A DNA stretch of 64,000 nucleotides from Gliomastix tumulicola (lineage: Eukaryota > Ascomycota > Sordariomycetes > Hypocreales > Bionectriaceae), in assembly GCA_001599755.1 (NCBI GenBank), contig BCHX01000005.1, positions 2,910,409 through 2,974,408 of the forward strand. Reading direction: 5' to 3'. The position numbers were made by a program, and so were the translations under genes. Positions within the stretch are counted from its first letter, which is position 1. Every line of letters begins with the position of its first letter. The notes beneath the pieces are model-generated. The model did no database searches. It saw only the letters and a list, made by a program, of their open reading frames with translations, and was not told the origin of the DNA. This document shows, piece by piece, positions 32,427 to 44,800 of this stretch.

Positions 32427-33417
32427 GCTGACTATGGGGCAGTAGAGGATGATCTGAGAGTATCGTTGCGATGCTGGCTTGTCCTGCTTCGTGACGAGAA
32501 CCAGATATCACGGCGGCGGCAAGCTCCCTTTTATAGACCGAGACACCAGCCCATCCCTTCCACCCATCCCAAGCCATCTTCGCCGCCCTCACCTGTCGTC
32601 CACGTAAGAAGAATTGTAGAAAACTCCTCCTCGGCAATGCATCCTCATCCCTAATACGCACGCACTCTAAAACAGACCCAAACCTCGTTAGCCTCCCAAG
32701 CCAAGAAAGAGAATCTCACGAGACGGCGGCGTTTCCCCAGACTTGAAGAATCGCGACTCGCCCCCCATTGGGAAAAGCGGCAAGGATGCCATGGCAGAAA
32801 AACGACCACGCACCCCTGACCAAACATGCCCAGAGCCCCCAAATCCCATATCCATTCTCCCCTTCCCTCCTCCCCCAACCCATCATCTGACACTCGCAAG
32901 ACAGGACGATTTAGGGAAGATCCAAGCCAGCTTCCTCGCTCCGGGTGGTCGAAGACGCCCAAGTGGGCAGGTTTCAAAAACAGGCATCCCTCCTTGTTTG
33001 TCAGGCCTACAGCAGGACCTGGTGCTAAGTTAGTAGTCCATGCCCACGCGACGACGTTACGACGCCAACGAGTCAGGCGAGTGAAGTGAGGGGGGGAAAT
33101 AACGACAAAAAAACAAGGTTGCCTCGGCTCGTAGGTCTCGGCACTGACGGAGAATTAACATGCAGATGATATATCCCACGAATTTAAGGCTCATGCATGC
33201 ACCGCTAACATGGGTTGGGGTAAAGAAAAGTAGTCTTTTTTTTCGAGACACGCTGATGTGACCTGTCCCTCGTATTCACACCGCCCGACACGGATCGGGA
33301 TAAGTTCTGCGGAGTCGCGGCGGCGGCAGCGTCTTCCTTCTTTTTTCTCATCCCCCCTTCTGCCACTTATGGGAAAACACTCAAACCAACCTGCTCCTTC
33401 ACTTCAACCCGCAGCGC
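32427..33417. other. Divergent promoter of cutinase and the HOT13 homologue
   Basis: About 1 kb between divergent genes. Besides the TATA-like box near the cutinase start it has pyrimidine-rich leaders on both sides. No further gene is seen. Confidence 0.6.
32529..32536 (-). promoter_or_regulatory. TATA-like box of cutinase
   Basis: The minus strand reads CTATAAAA 103 bp before the cutinase ATG, a usual distance for a TATA-type, inducible fungal promoter. The position and match are seen; the function is inferred. Confidence 0.5.
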
Positions 33418-33753
33418 ATGGCCGACCAGAACGAGACTGTCCGAGGCGTTGACCTGCGCCCGAAACTGCAATGCGCGCACTGGCACTCGGACCGCGACAT
33501 CATCGCCATCAGGCACAAGTGCTGCGGCATCTTCTACGCCTGCATCAGCTGCCACGAGGAGCTGGCCGGACACGCAGCAGCCGTGTGGCCGAAAAATGAG
33601 AGGACGGGCGTCAAGGTGGTCCTGTGTGGGAGTTGCAGCCACGAGATGACCGCTGAGGAGTACTTGGCGTGCGGGAATGCTTGTCCGTCATGTACCGCGG
33701 CGTTCAATCCTGGCTGTGCGCTGCACTATGATCTGTACTTTGAGATGGAGTAG
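33418..33753 (+). CDS. HOT13: CHY zinc-finger protein, HOT13 homologue
   Basis: 111-residue intronless protein matching the yeast Hot13 family, a zinc-binding protein of the mitochondrial intermembrane space that helps keep Mia40 free of zinc during oxidative import. Seen: the opening GVDLRPKLQCAHWHSDRDII, then HKCCGIFYACISCHEELAGH, VVLCGSCSHEMTAEEYL, CPSCTAAFNPGC and the closing LHYDLYFE. These are the CHY-finger Cys/His ligands in order. Length is normal for the family (yeast 116). It has no presequence, as expected for a protein imported by the disulfide route. It converges on the phosphate transporter. Confidence 0.92.
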   Translation: MADQNETVRGVDLRPKLQCAHWHSDRDIIAIRHKCCGIFYACISCHEELAGHAAAVWPKNERTGVKVVLCGSCSHEMTAEEYLACGNACPSCTAAFNPGCALHYDLYFEME

Positions 33754-33937
33754 TAGCTACGGCGATGCTGTACATCTACACAAACTACCAAACGCGCGCC
33801 GTCGGGAAATCATTCACCAACCGGATCTTCTTCATGACGGTTCATTTCTCTATCGGGTATCACCCATCAACATGTTGTATCGTAACCCAAACTCCAGTGC
33901 CTATGTCCCAGGTCTTCGTATATATATACATCGCACG

Positions 33938-36368
33938 TCACCTGTTCACTTGTAACAGCGAGCCCACGTCTTGGAGCTGCACTTCGTCAAGCTCAGGCGC
34001 CTTTTTCCCGCGGTCTATCCGCCCCCAGCCGGCGCCCCATGTCGGCAGATTGTTTTGCTGCTGCGGAGGCGGTCCTGCCGCGCCGAAAGCGCTTGTCGTC
34101 TGCTCTGATGTCCGACTCGTCGATTCCAATCGCGAGCTCTGACTGTCCAGTGCCGGGTCGTTCGCGCCGTCGGTGCTGATTCGTTCCCTCCTTCGCTGCC
34201 GCCAGAATCCCCCCCTGCGGTACCGGACACTGTCCAACGACTCGCGTGTCGTCAGCATCCCCGCCCGGGATTTCTGTCTGGTGGTGTAAGACGGTATGTG
34301 TGATCGTGGGTAGAAGAATCCCGCTGGTTGACCGCCGTAGAACGGATTCCATACTCGTCTTCTCGGCGTGTCGAGGTTGATGCTACCGTTGCATCCGGCG
34401 TTGTAGCTGGTCCTCGATTCTCCCGCAAGCTCCTCCAATGTCAGCCCTTTGGGCTCTGGTATCAAGAGCGAGAACAATGCCCCGAGCAGCATGAAGAGGG
34501 CAAACAGTTTGAGAAGTCGGTCCAGGTTTGTGGAACACTCTCTCCCCTCGCATCCCTCGAGCTTCCCCTTCTGTAATAATGGTATGCTGATGGCCTGCGC
34601 GACGACAGCACCTAACTTGCCCATGGCGGCGGAGATTCCGTGGGCGGTCGATCGATATCGAGTCGGGAAGCATTCGCCGGCCACGATGAATGTCGTTGTG
34701 TTGGGACCGGCGTTGAAGATGAACTGGCCCACCACATAGAGCACTAATAGCGCAGTTTCGCTCAAGTCGTGGAACCTGAATCCCATGACGCAGAAAAGCA
34801 CCATCAGAAGCAGGAAGCCGATGATCTGCAAAGGCTTTCTGCCCATCGTGTCGACAGTAAACACGGCCGCCCAGTATCCGGGAATGGAGCCTGCGCAGGC
34901 CAGGATGATCATGCCGACTGCTTGGTTGAAGAGTTTGTCGTATAATGTATGGCCTTCGGCGAAGCCGATTGCGTGCAGAATGATCGTGCTATTGAAACCG
35001 AGGCCGTAGTACGCCAGATCCTGTATATGATGTTAAGATATGTCTGACATGGACTTGATTTGAGATTGCCACCTACCAGGAAAAACCATGACATGGAAGT
35101 ACCGATAAGAATCTTGAGGTGGCTCCATTCGCTGAAATAAGCCCTCAAATCCGACCACGAGGCCTTCGGTACGTTCAAGACCTGCGTCGCTTGGTGCTGG
35201 CACATGATACCACAGCATGTCGTGTGAATCTCTCCTTTCGGCTTGCTTGATACGTAGGCTCTGATATCGGCGTCTGCTTTCTCCACATCGAGCTGCACGT
35301 CGAAGGTGTAGCGAGGGGTTTCGGGGATGGTAATGCGGTAGTACAGTGCGAGGCAAGCGGGAATGGCGCCTATGCCCACGATGACCCGCCATGATCGGTC
35401 TGCAGCGAGGCGGCAGGCAGAATCACAAAGTGACTCATCGAGGATCCTGAGATACGAGCTCTTGAAAGCAACTGCCATGACCATGGCAATGATGGCTGCG
35501 AAGAGCTGGCCGAAACCCTGCATCGAAAACACGGCGGCGATCATGGCGCCTCGCCATCGGGTCGGTGCGAACCTGATATAACTGTTAGCGCGATTGAAGA
35601 CGACGGTATTCATCAGAATACGTACTCTGCCGTTATCACTGAGCTAAGCGGGTAGTCGCCTCCGATTCCGATGCCCATCACCACTCTCCAGAAGATCATC
35701 AGAGCACCAAAGTTGAGTCCCGGGCTCCCGGCGATGATGGCGCAGCTGAACGTGCCCCATATGATGATACAAAGCTCAATACCGTACATCCTCCTCCGAC
35801 CAAAAGTGCTGATGAAATATTAGCATAAAGATCCACAAGAATAGCATTGTTGCCGTACTCTGCCAAATATCCAAACAAGATCATGCCGATGATGATGCCG
35901 GAGCTGGTCGACGCCTTGAGGGCCTGGTTGACAGGCTCAGGCAGCAGACCATCTTTCTCTCCATCTCCATCGGCATCATTCCCTCCCCAAAATACCAAGC
36001 CGATTAATGAAGTAATGAGGTTGATGGAAAATATGTCGTAAGAATCGAGAAAAAAGCCGACCCCGGCTACCAAGACAGCGCGAACATCTAGATGCACCAG
36101 TCAGTCAAATGTCAATCCTCCAACATGCCGTGCTGTCGGACACCGAGAAGCGCCGAGACACTGTGGCGTTCCAGGGCGACATACGGTACAGGCCGAAAGG
36201 GATCTTGTCTATCTCTGACAAGGCCAGTCGGCGTCGCAGGTTGGGATCGGCCACGTGAGAATAATCGTTGTAAAAGTTGTGGAATGCTTTGTTCCCCCCC
36301 TCGGTGCGCCGAGCGTCTCCTAGTGGCTGTGTCGAGGAGGGAAAGATTTCGTCAACGGAGGTCGTCAT
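33938..36368 (-). CDS. PHO84: High-affinity phosphate/H+ symporter (PHO84 type, MFS)
   Basis: 724-residue 12-helix major-facilitator transporter that imports inorganic phosphate with protons at the plasma membrane. Five exons: 36368-36185, 36087-35859, 35808-35626, 35572-35077 and 35020-33938. Splicing rebuilds the family's marker segments: KIPFGLYHVRAVLVAGVGFF across junction 1, GYLAD then FGRRRMYGIEL across junction 2, GIGIGGDYPLSSVITAEF across junction 3 and FFLDLAYYGLGFNSTIIL across junction 4. The start at MTTSVDEIF fits the family; an upstream in-frame Met is 22 codons earlier. After helix 12 the protein has a long hydrophilic tail of about 170 residues rich in Arg, Ser and Gln, far longer than in yeast Pho84. 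A pair of cysteines (TTCCGIMC) in the central loop is also noteworthy. Confidence 0.95.
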
Positions 36369-39017
36369 GGCTTCTCCCAGCCATGTGGCCTGTCGTGGCC
36401 GGAATGCAAGGGCGACGTTAGGAGTGGCGGGCACACGGCGACATCATCAGCCGGGCCGTTGTCGCCGTTCGGGTGCCGCAGGTGAGTTAGGCCGCTCGTC
36501 TCCCCCCCATAGAGTGAATCGTTTCCTTGGTGGTCGCGATACGATGTTTGTTTGGTGGTTGGTGTCGTCGGAGTGCTGGTCAAGTGGCTAACGTTGACAT
36601 CCCGGACCGGAAGGCGCCGTATCATAAGCTCGCTGCAGAAAATATGCAAGCAACGGGCAAGCCGGGTCGCTCTCGTCGAAATCCCTCAAGAACCAAACTC
36701 GCCCCAGGCCTCGGATCGCCCAGTTTTTCGTCCCTCCCCCTTTGCAGCCGCGCTGGATTTCTAATGCTCGTTCTGGAGATCACGGAGTTCAGTATTGGCG
36801 GACGACCGGTGGTGCGCTAAGGGCCGGCACTAGTGACGGGGGTGATTTGGGGGGGATCGGGAGTTGGAGAAGGCAGCGCGGCGAGCAAACGAGTGTAGCA
36901 CGCACAAAGAACACAGCGCCGCAGCAACGGCGAGGAAGCTGACGATGCAAGAAAGTTGGAGGAGGAAGAAAGGATGGAGAGGAAGGGAAGACGGTAAGAA
37001 GCGAAGAGGGTCCCGTCCTGCACGAAGGGTGGTGTGGACTGAGGACTGTGGACTGTGGACGCAGGGAAGGCACAAGCCAAAGCAACTGCCTCACTTGTCC
37101 GAGTCCCAGAATGCCTGCGACTGGCAGGTGCGCCAGGCTGGTAATACTAGCAGGTGCGACCCCGGCACGCTCTTGCCTTAAGCAAGTTAAGGTAGGTACC
37201 CTTGGTACCCGTTTCTGCTCTCAGGGTGGGCACAGCGAGACCTGCGGTGGATTCCCTGGTTTTCGATTATGTAGCAAAATCTCACCCAGCTGCCCATGTG
37301 TGTGCAATAGCCCAACTCTACTGGCGCTGCCAGGGTCCCAGCGAGCCCAGGTAATGCACAGGTACGGCCCAGGTATGAGCTGCCCGTTGCTCGCGTTTCA
37401 GATCTGGGAATCCCTTACGAATCTCTGCTGGTGCAATTATGCATCTGGCCGGGCGTTTATGCCCGAAACTTTATCTCGCTGTCACTGTTGCTGACATTCC
37501 GCCTTCAGAGGTGCTCAGCCTGGCCGAAGTACCTACGAGTACCTGTGGAGCCTGCGGGCTGCAACAGGAACTGGCAGCACGCCATGCCATGCCCAGGAAC
37601 TCACAGTCTTACTTGTAAAGGAAGCCACAACGTCTATCCTGCGACGCCACGAGTGCTACGCATCGACGCAGAAGACGGCCGTCAGCATCGTCTCGCGCGC
37701 CCGATCCTGTGCATGTACGAGCACGATTACGAAGCAGCAGACTCTGCGTCAAAAACAATCTCGAAGCCCGCAGGGTGGTCAGACGCTCGGACTCGACATG
37801 GACAGCGCTCCGGGCAGCCAGCCAATCCAAGCAGCGAACCCCCGCCTGCATCATCCCGCACGTCCCAGCTTCTGGTCCAGGAACCTCCCCTGTCAGCCAA
37901 GCCGAGCCCACTTTGGTGGGAAGAAGCGTGATGGAAGATTCAATGGAAGCCCGGTGCAGAACGGGCGGGCAGGCACCTACCCTTCCTGGGCTAGCGTGTA
38001 ACAGTGGCCCAAGACATGAGGGAGACCACTGCTGCTCTGCTATCTCTTGTGCTGCCCTAATCACTGGGCATCCCGCAACTATCGCCTCGGGCCCCGTGGG
38101 ATGGATGCGCGGACGCGGAAGATGCCATCTGCCTGCCAGCGGCCATCTGTGGAGGTCGACGCTCGGGAGGAGAAAGTCAGGGACGATCGGGGCATCCTAC
38201 TGGCAGCATATGCTACCGAGGGTGCAGACAACCAGTCACCTGAAGTCTATCGGTCGTTTATCGAGCCTTGACCGCCGGTGATCGCTTACTCAAACCAGAC
38301 GTCCCCTCTACCAAAAAGGAATTCCGAGGTGTACATACGAATACAGTGGCTTGTCTATCGCCCCAAAGGGCGCGCTGCCAAGCCGGGGTGCAAGACTCGC
38401 CGACTCAGCAAGGTCGGCAGTCAATCTCGACCGGCCGGCCAATGAACGCCAGAGATTGCCCACATGCTCTCGCTGCAGAGGCGAGAGGCTAGGCAGCACT
38501 AGCAGTTTGCGCTAAGCGACGGCTGGGACGGGGAGAGGTTTCCTAATGGCCATAACCCGGGCACGCTGCTTGGAATTGCCCAAAAGGTGCTGGAGCAGAC
38601 GCAGTACAGCGCGCGCGGTGCAAAGACAAGCTAGAGTGCGCTAGAAGTTGTCTGGAAACGCTATCTAATCTTCGTGCAAGCTGCCTCTACAACACAGCGC
38701 TGATAACGCCCGCACGCGATGGGATTCACAGGCATTCGGCGGTGGCTTGCCCAATACATGCACAGTCGCCGTTGAGCTTCCCAAGTGGTCCAAGGCGCTC
38801 TGGGTGTCGTCCTCCAGAGAGTCTCGGCACTCGAAGCGGTGTAACGAACCCTCTGCCTTCATTCGCACGACGACTCAGACGCATCGGGAACGCATGCACA
38901 ATTCTGATTCGCTACTCGACCCTTTCGTCCGTCCACGTTCCCTAATCTATCGACACCCAACCCCGTTTGGGAGCCTCTGTACATGCCGGGTCACACCCCA
39001 AAGTCGGCTAGATCGCC
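36369..39017. other. Gene-poor spacer upstream of the phosphate transporter
   Basis: About 2.65 kb with no supportable gene. It includes GTTAAGGTAGGTACC-like sequence near 37187 and several overlapping open frames with low-complexity, non-conserved translations. No CACGTG phosphate-response core is found here. It presumably contains the transporter promoter and the MET2 3' region. Confidence 0.55.
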
Positions 39018-40654
39018 TCACCACGCGGTAATATCTTCCACCTCAGCCTCACCAAACGTACTCGACTTGACAATCTTCCCCACCGATGCCGCCACGGGTC
39101 CTACGCCCTCCTTAGACATGATGTCAGGTAGCACTTCGTTGAGGAACGCTAGTACGTAACGGTTTACCTGTTCAAACTGAAGCAAGAATGCGTCGTGGCC
39201 CTCCGGGCTATCGATGCGCTCTAGTCGGGCGTCCGGGACGTGTTGAGCAATCTCCTCCTGCTCAGCAAACGTGAAGAGACCATCGCTTTCGATGCCCAGC
39301 ACCAGCGTCGGCTGCTCGATCAAGGCGAGGGCATCGGCGATGGAGGCGGCCCTGTTGCGGGACACGTCATGGGTGTCGAGCTTCCGAGTCATAGCGATGT
39401 AGCAGTTGCTGTCAAAACGACTCACGAACTTGGTGCCCTGGTACCGGAGGTACGACTGGGCTGAGAAGTACGTCGATGTTGGCAGGGCGTCGCCTCCCGT
39501 CAGACTGGTGCTCGATGACGGGCCATGAAACTGCGGGTCCGGCGTGCCCTCCAAGACAGGCGTCTGTGCCGCCTTTGGAGTGTTGCCGCTGCCTTCACTG
39601 CTCTTGCGGGATAGGGGCGTCCTCTTCACCACGTGTCCGTCATTGTGGATGTGGAAGTGCGCCTCGGATGGCGTGCTCGGCCGAGGTCGCCCACTAATAG
39701 TCTGCACTTTGGCAGGGTCAGGGATGTTGCGCCCGAATCGAGACTCGAACGAGTTGCGGCTCCGGTAGGTGAGCAGGGCAGACATTCTAGCCGCACCCAG
39801 GCCGGTGGAAGGCGGGTCGTTGAAGGGATAATACCCGTCGTCGTACTTGGGGTCGGCGTAGATGCTCTGTCTCTGTGCTTCACCCCAGCTGATGCCCCAA
39901 GCACTGTGACGGCTCGAGGTCGCGATGGGCACTATGGATCGGATATAATCCTTGCCCAGGTAAGCCCATTCCAGGACGAACATGCCACCGAGAGAACCAC
40001 CGATGACAGCCGCAACCTGCTTCACCCCCAGGTCATCTAGGACGAGCTTGTGAAGACTGTCCCGGTGTCAGCTACTTATTCGGAGCAGTTCGGAGCTCCT
40101 CACTACTTACTTGACGTCGTCTCTAATGGTGGTCAGAGGAAATTCGGGTCCGTAATGCTCGTTCTCCGGGTTGCCGTCTCTGGCCGTCACCGGGCTCGCT
40201 GTTCCATACGGACTTCCCAGGCTGTTCATGCATACGATGAAGAACCGCGTCTCGTCAAACGCCTTGCCTGGACCTCCAAGCAGAGGACCCCACCAGTCAC
40301 TGACGTCTGCGCTGCCGGTGAGCGCATGGCAGATCACCATGGCATTGTCACCGCCGGGGGACAGGGTACCTCTGGTGGTGTAGGCGACAGGTACATTGCG
40401 TAGCGTCTCGCCCGACTCCAATGTGAATTCTGGGACGATGGCTATTTGCTGCTCCGGGATGAGAGAAGCAAAGGGGTTCTCAGGCTGGCTTTGCGTCCTT
40501 TCTTACAGGTATTCAGCACCCATTCCCATGCATCGAGACAAAGACAGCGCCCAAGTGACTGGCTGTGACGTGGAGGGGAGGGTGACACAAACTGACCATA
40601 TGATCCGGACCTCAATGCCGGTGTTGTAGGCATCGTCGTAGCCTCTGATACCAT
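39018..40654 (-). CDS. MET2: Homoserine O-acetyltransferase (methionine biosynthesis)
   Basis: 495-residue alpha/beta-hydrolase-fold acetyltransferase that transfers acetyl from acetyl-CoA to homoserine, the committed step toward methionine. Exons are 40654-40597, 40501-40111 and 40056-39018, with introns of 95 and 54 bp; frames join exactly (SGSY|ERTQSQPENPFASLIP, and DDVN|LHKLVLDDLG). The triad is visible as Ser171 (IGGSLGGMFVLEW), Asp408 (GIESDGLF) and His437 (PEGHDAF). Between about residues 240 and 330 there is a low-complexity insert with Ser/Pro/Thr, usual for fungal MET2 proteins. The start could also be Met8 at 40633. A Gcn4/Cpc1-type TGAGTCA site lies about 0.33 kb upstream. Confidence 0.95.
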
Positions 40655-41865
40655 CTTGCGTGATTCAGGTACGATCTTGTGATTCTATCAGGTCAGAGTT
40701 TTTAGGCTGAGCCCGGCAAAGGACTCGATGCGGGTACGCGAAGTGGTAGGTAGCACACAAGCCCTGATGAATCTTAATCCTGGCTGCTTATTAACCTTCC
40801 AATTGTTTGGCTGCTTCCTGTGAAGGTTCGACCCGTTTGAATGTCGTTGATACCGAGGCAGTCGAGAAAAACGATCTCGAATTTAAGTTATCAAGGAACT
40901 CCCATCTGAACGGTTGGCGGTGCCTCCGATGGCGCAATGTCACCGCCGCCCGGTTTTCGGATGACAAGCGACTCACAGATGCACAATGAGTCAGCGTCCA
41001 ATCAGAGCGCAGCTACGAACCGCAATTGTTAGATGGGCTAATCCGGATTAGGCTGCCTGCATCCAGAAGACTCGTTGCAATACTTGAGAGGTGCAATTGT
41101 GCAGGCTCTGAATTGCGACACCGTGACAGTCTGATGCTGATATGGGGTTCATATTGTGCGTTATTCACCAGCGGTATTGAATTTTCTCTTCAATAGCAAC
41201 CACTGCCGAGTTTCATCTGAGAACAATACCCTTATCGTCACTAGCCACATCTCCCCCGTTGAAAAATGGGGTCTATGTGGCGGTGCCTGAGTTTGACAAT
41301 AACCTGGAAAGTGGGGCCGGCACTGAGTTGAGGCTGGTGATTAGGTAATACGCGACGCTTCAAGTGCATCGTGAAGCTTCATTTCGTGCCTCCAACAAAG
41401 CTGTCCAATTTGGCACGCGAAAACCTCACGAGCCATCTCGCAACGACCCCCGACAAGGCGACGACGGATCCTACACATCCTCTAATAGCGTCGCTGGATC
41501 GTATGCTTGCGGAGCATCCCTTCTTTCATTACTGCCCTTTTTCTTTGTCCCCGTTCTTATCTGCATTTCTTTCTTCTCTTTGTCGCCCAACCTTCCCGGG
41601 GCGTCCTGCGACAACGACGGCATCACTCCCTGCATCACCCTAGCGCTCGGCCGGCTGCCTTGAAGAGATCGATCCTGTACGAATCAGTCGCCCTCCCTCC
41701 TTTACTTCAACTATGCTTCGGCGATTATAAGCGCACCCGTTCCCTAACAACGAAAGTTTGCCAGGTCGTCCTGCCAAACGATTTTTATCGCTGCTCGACG
41801 GACACTCCCACGGCGCCCCCTCAAATGATATAACGACCGCCCGACTACACACACATCTACCCGAG
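40655..41865. other. Divergent promoter of MET2 and THO2
   Basis: About 1.2 kb. It contains a TGAGTCA site (40987-40993) and a pyrimidine-rich stretch at 41520-41600 leading into the THO2 leader. Short open frames at 41364-41663 lack family features. Confidence 0.6.
40987..40993. promoter_or_regulatory. Gcn4/Cpc1-type site TGAGTCA upstream of MET2
   Basis: TGAGTCA matches the TGA(C/G)TCA consensus of the fungal cross-pathway-control bZIP factors (Gcn4, CPC1, CpcA) that raise amino-acid biosynthesis genes under starvation. It sits 333 bp before the MET2 start, with a partial GACTCA copy about 15 bp away. The match is seen; regulation is inferred. Confidence 0.5.
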
Positions 41866-44800
41866 ATGCCTTCTAAGCGCAAGCGCCCCGATCGGACCCC
41901 TTCCGACGGCGGCAGGCCTTCACCACACCGACCCGAGGCAACCAGCCTCGGCCAACACGAGAGGGACGAAGCTTCGCGCGCGAGGGGACCGGGACGGCAG
42001 CGTGGCGGTTATAATCATCGTCGCGACTCATCGCAGAGCAGTGGCCGGGGCAGTAACAGCGCACAGCGCAACGGCTCGCCGTCCATGAGGCGGAACAGCG
42101 GCCAGAACATGCCCCCTCCTTCATCCCCTGCGCCTACGCAGCCTTCGAAACCCGTTCCATCAACACCGACGTTCGAGGCACCCCCCGTTGTCGACCTGCA
42201 GGGCGTTATCGACTATAGGCACGATAACCTCACAGACGACAAATTGCGATCATGGGCCGACCGAGGACGCAAGGAGATCATAGCGCATGGTATACAGTCG
42301 AGAGAGGATGAGGATATCACTGAACTATCGAATCTGTTCCAGGAGTTCATCCACGCCGTCATAGCCGAGAAGCTCGACCCTAGAGATGCGGGCGCTTGTG
42401 TTCGGGAAATCCTGGGCTCGAGCCAGGACTCCGACTCCTTTGCTCCCATTAACTTGTTCATTGACTCCCTCGCCATCATCCTCGATAGCCGACCGAATCA
42501 GCCCGTACCCGCGCTCCGAGACTTCCTCATCACGACCGAGATATCTCCCAGCACGATTCGCCAGGTCCTCGATGCTCAGATTCTGCAGCAGCTGGGCTTG
42601 GCTCGGGACAACTTCTTGAAGAAGGGTGTTCGCTTCTCGACCAATCACCTCTACCGACAAGCAAACTTCAACCTCCTCCGCGAAGAGTCCGAGGGCTATG
42701 CAAAGCTGATCACCGAACTCTATACCACCAGCGACGTGCTAGCACCTGAAGTTGCCGGGCAAACCTTCGAGAAGATCAAGGCTCTCATTGGTACCTTCGA
42801 CTTGGATGTGGGACGCGCTTTGGATGTGACCCTAGACGTTGCAGCTGTCGTTCTTGTCAAACAGTTCAAGTTCTTTGTCAAGCTGCTGCGAATCAGCTCG
42901 TGGTGGCCAAAGTCGACACACAAAGTCACTGATGACCTCTTCACTGGTGGTCTCCCTAACTGGGGGCAGCCTGACTACCCTTCCTGGGTCACAAGTGAGG
43001 AGGATGAGGCGCTCAACGCAGAGCGACGACTCATTCGCGATGTCCAGTTCTGGGATCGTGTGCGAGAGGTTCATCTATCTGCTTTCTTCGAGCTTGGCGG
43101 ACGACGACCTACGGTCGACTCCAAGGCTATCACAAACGGAGCCGGCAACCCTGAGACGTCCGCTGAACAGTCATGGATCGACATCACCGGAACAGTGCCC
43201 CCTTCTGGAAACTACGTGGCTGCTCAGCTGCTAGGTTTTAAGCTGCTCTTCTACTATTCCGAGACTCGAGACCCCACCGACGTTCTCCCCGCGAACCTGC
43301 TCTACCTTGCAGCTATGCTCATCAAGATCGGCTTCATCTCCATAACCGACCTTTGGCCTCACCTGTCGCCTAGCGATGAAAAGATGGAGCTGGTTCGTGA
43401 AAAGCGAGTCCGGGATATTGAAGAGGAGGAAAGAAAGAAGCGCGGAGGTGGTCAGATGAACGCATTGCTCATGGCGGGCGTGCTACCTGAGGGCGACGAC
43501 GAAAACCCCAACGCTGCGGCCCCTTCGCGAAGGGACGCAGCGAAACCTGCCGAGACTGCTGAAGCAAAGTCTACTCCCAAGGAAGCCGGCCCTCAACTCG
43601 ACGAGCCTCACGAGCAGAAGGTGACTCTACTAGTCCAGCTCCTCACCATCGGCGCGCTTCCTGAAGCCCTGTTCATACTCGGACGCTTTCCCTGGATACC
43701 GGAGGTGGCGCCTGAGGTCTTGGACGGAATCCACCGCATTCTGCACGTGTGCATCGACAAGGTCTATGATGAGTGCCGTCCGACTGCCACCAAGCAGGTT
43801 CCGCAAACTACGAAGCCCGTCGTCGACATCGATCAGTCGGGCATGCCTAAAGGCAGCGTCAGGCTAGTGCCTCTCACAATGAAGAAGTTCCTGCGGTGGC
43901 CGACGCCAGACCGAAACGACCACAACGAGGCCCAAGATTACCGATACTACTGGGACGAGTGGACAGATAACATCCCTGTCTGCCAGAATGTCGACGATTT
44001 CTTTACACTCTGCGACAGTCTGCTCAACACCTCCGGCGTGAGCATCGGCAAAGACGAGGGCCTGCTGGCTAAAATCGCTAGCATCGGCCAGAAGAGCTTG
44101 CACGACGACAAATCTGAGCACAACTTCGAGCGTTGGAAGGGCCTCCTGAAGCGGATTCTCCTCCCTGCTCTCAGCCACACACAAGCCAACGCTTCGGTGG
44201 CAAATCACATTTGGCTGTTGCTGAAGCAGTACCCACTGAACGTCAGGTACACGCTCTACGCAGAGTGGTTTGAGGGGCAGACTTCACGGCTACCAGCCAT
44301 GAAGACTGCCTTCGCACGTGCCCAGGCCGAGACGCGAGCTACGATGAAACGTGTTTCGCTCACAAATCTGCCCGAGATGGCGAGAAAACTGTCCAAGACG
44401 AGTTATTCGTCTCCTGGCATCGTCTTCCGCGTAGCTTTCGAGCAGCTCGAGGTCTACCCCAACCTCATCGATGCCATCGTTGAGTGCGCTCGGTACTTCA
44501 CAGAGTTATCATATGACGTCCTCGTTTGGTCGCTCATGAACTCCCTTGGGAAGTCCCGAAGCCGCACCCAGGCTGAGCACGCATTGACGACGAGCAAGTG
44601 GCTTCAAGCCCTCTCCAAGTTCACAGGCAAGGTGTATCGCCGGTACAGGGATCTGAGTCCTGTGCCTGTGCTGCAATACGTCAGCCACCAGCTTCTTGAG
44701 GGCAACTCGACGGATCTCATCATTCTGAGGAATCTCATTCACTCGATGGGAGGAATCGTTGATCAGAGCGACTTCACTGACGCCCAAGTCTCTGGCATGG

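Noticed and set aside
36252..36257. CACGTG near the phosphate transporter start
   Set aside because: It lies inside exon 1 coding sequence and not in the promoter, so it is not called as a phosphate-response site.
36864..37181. 105-codon Lys/Arg-rich frame upstream of the phosphate transporter
   Set aside because: Derives from a purine-rich stretch (GAAGAAAGGATGG type). No family features.
40820..40840. GGTTCGACCC resembling a tRNA B box
   Set aside because: No matching A box, acceptor stem or cloverleaf could be folded around it.
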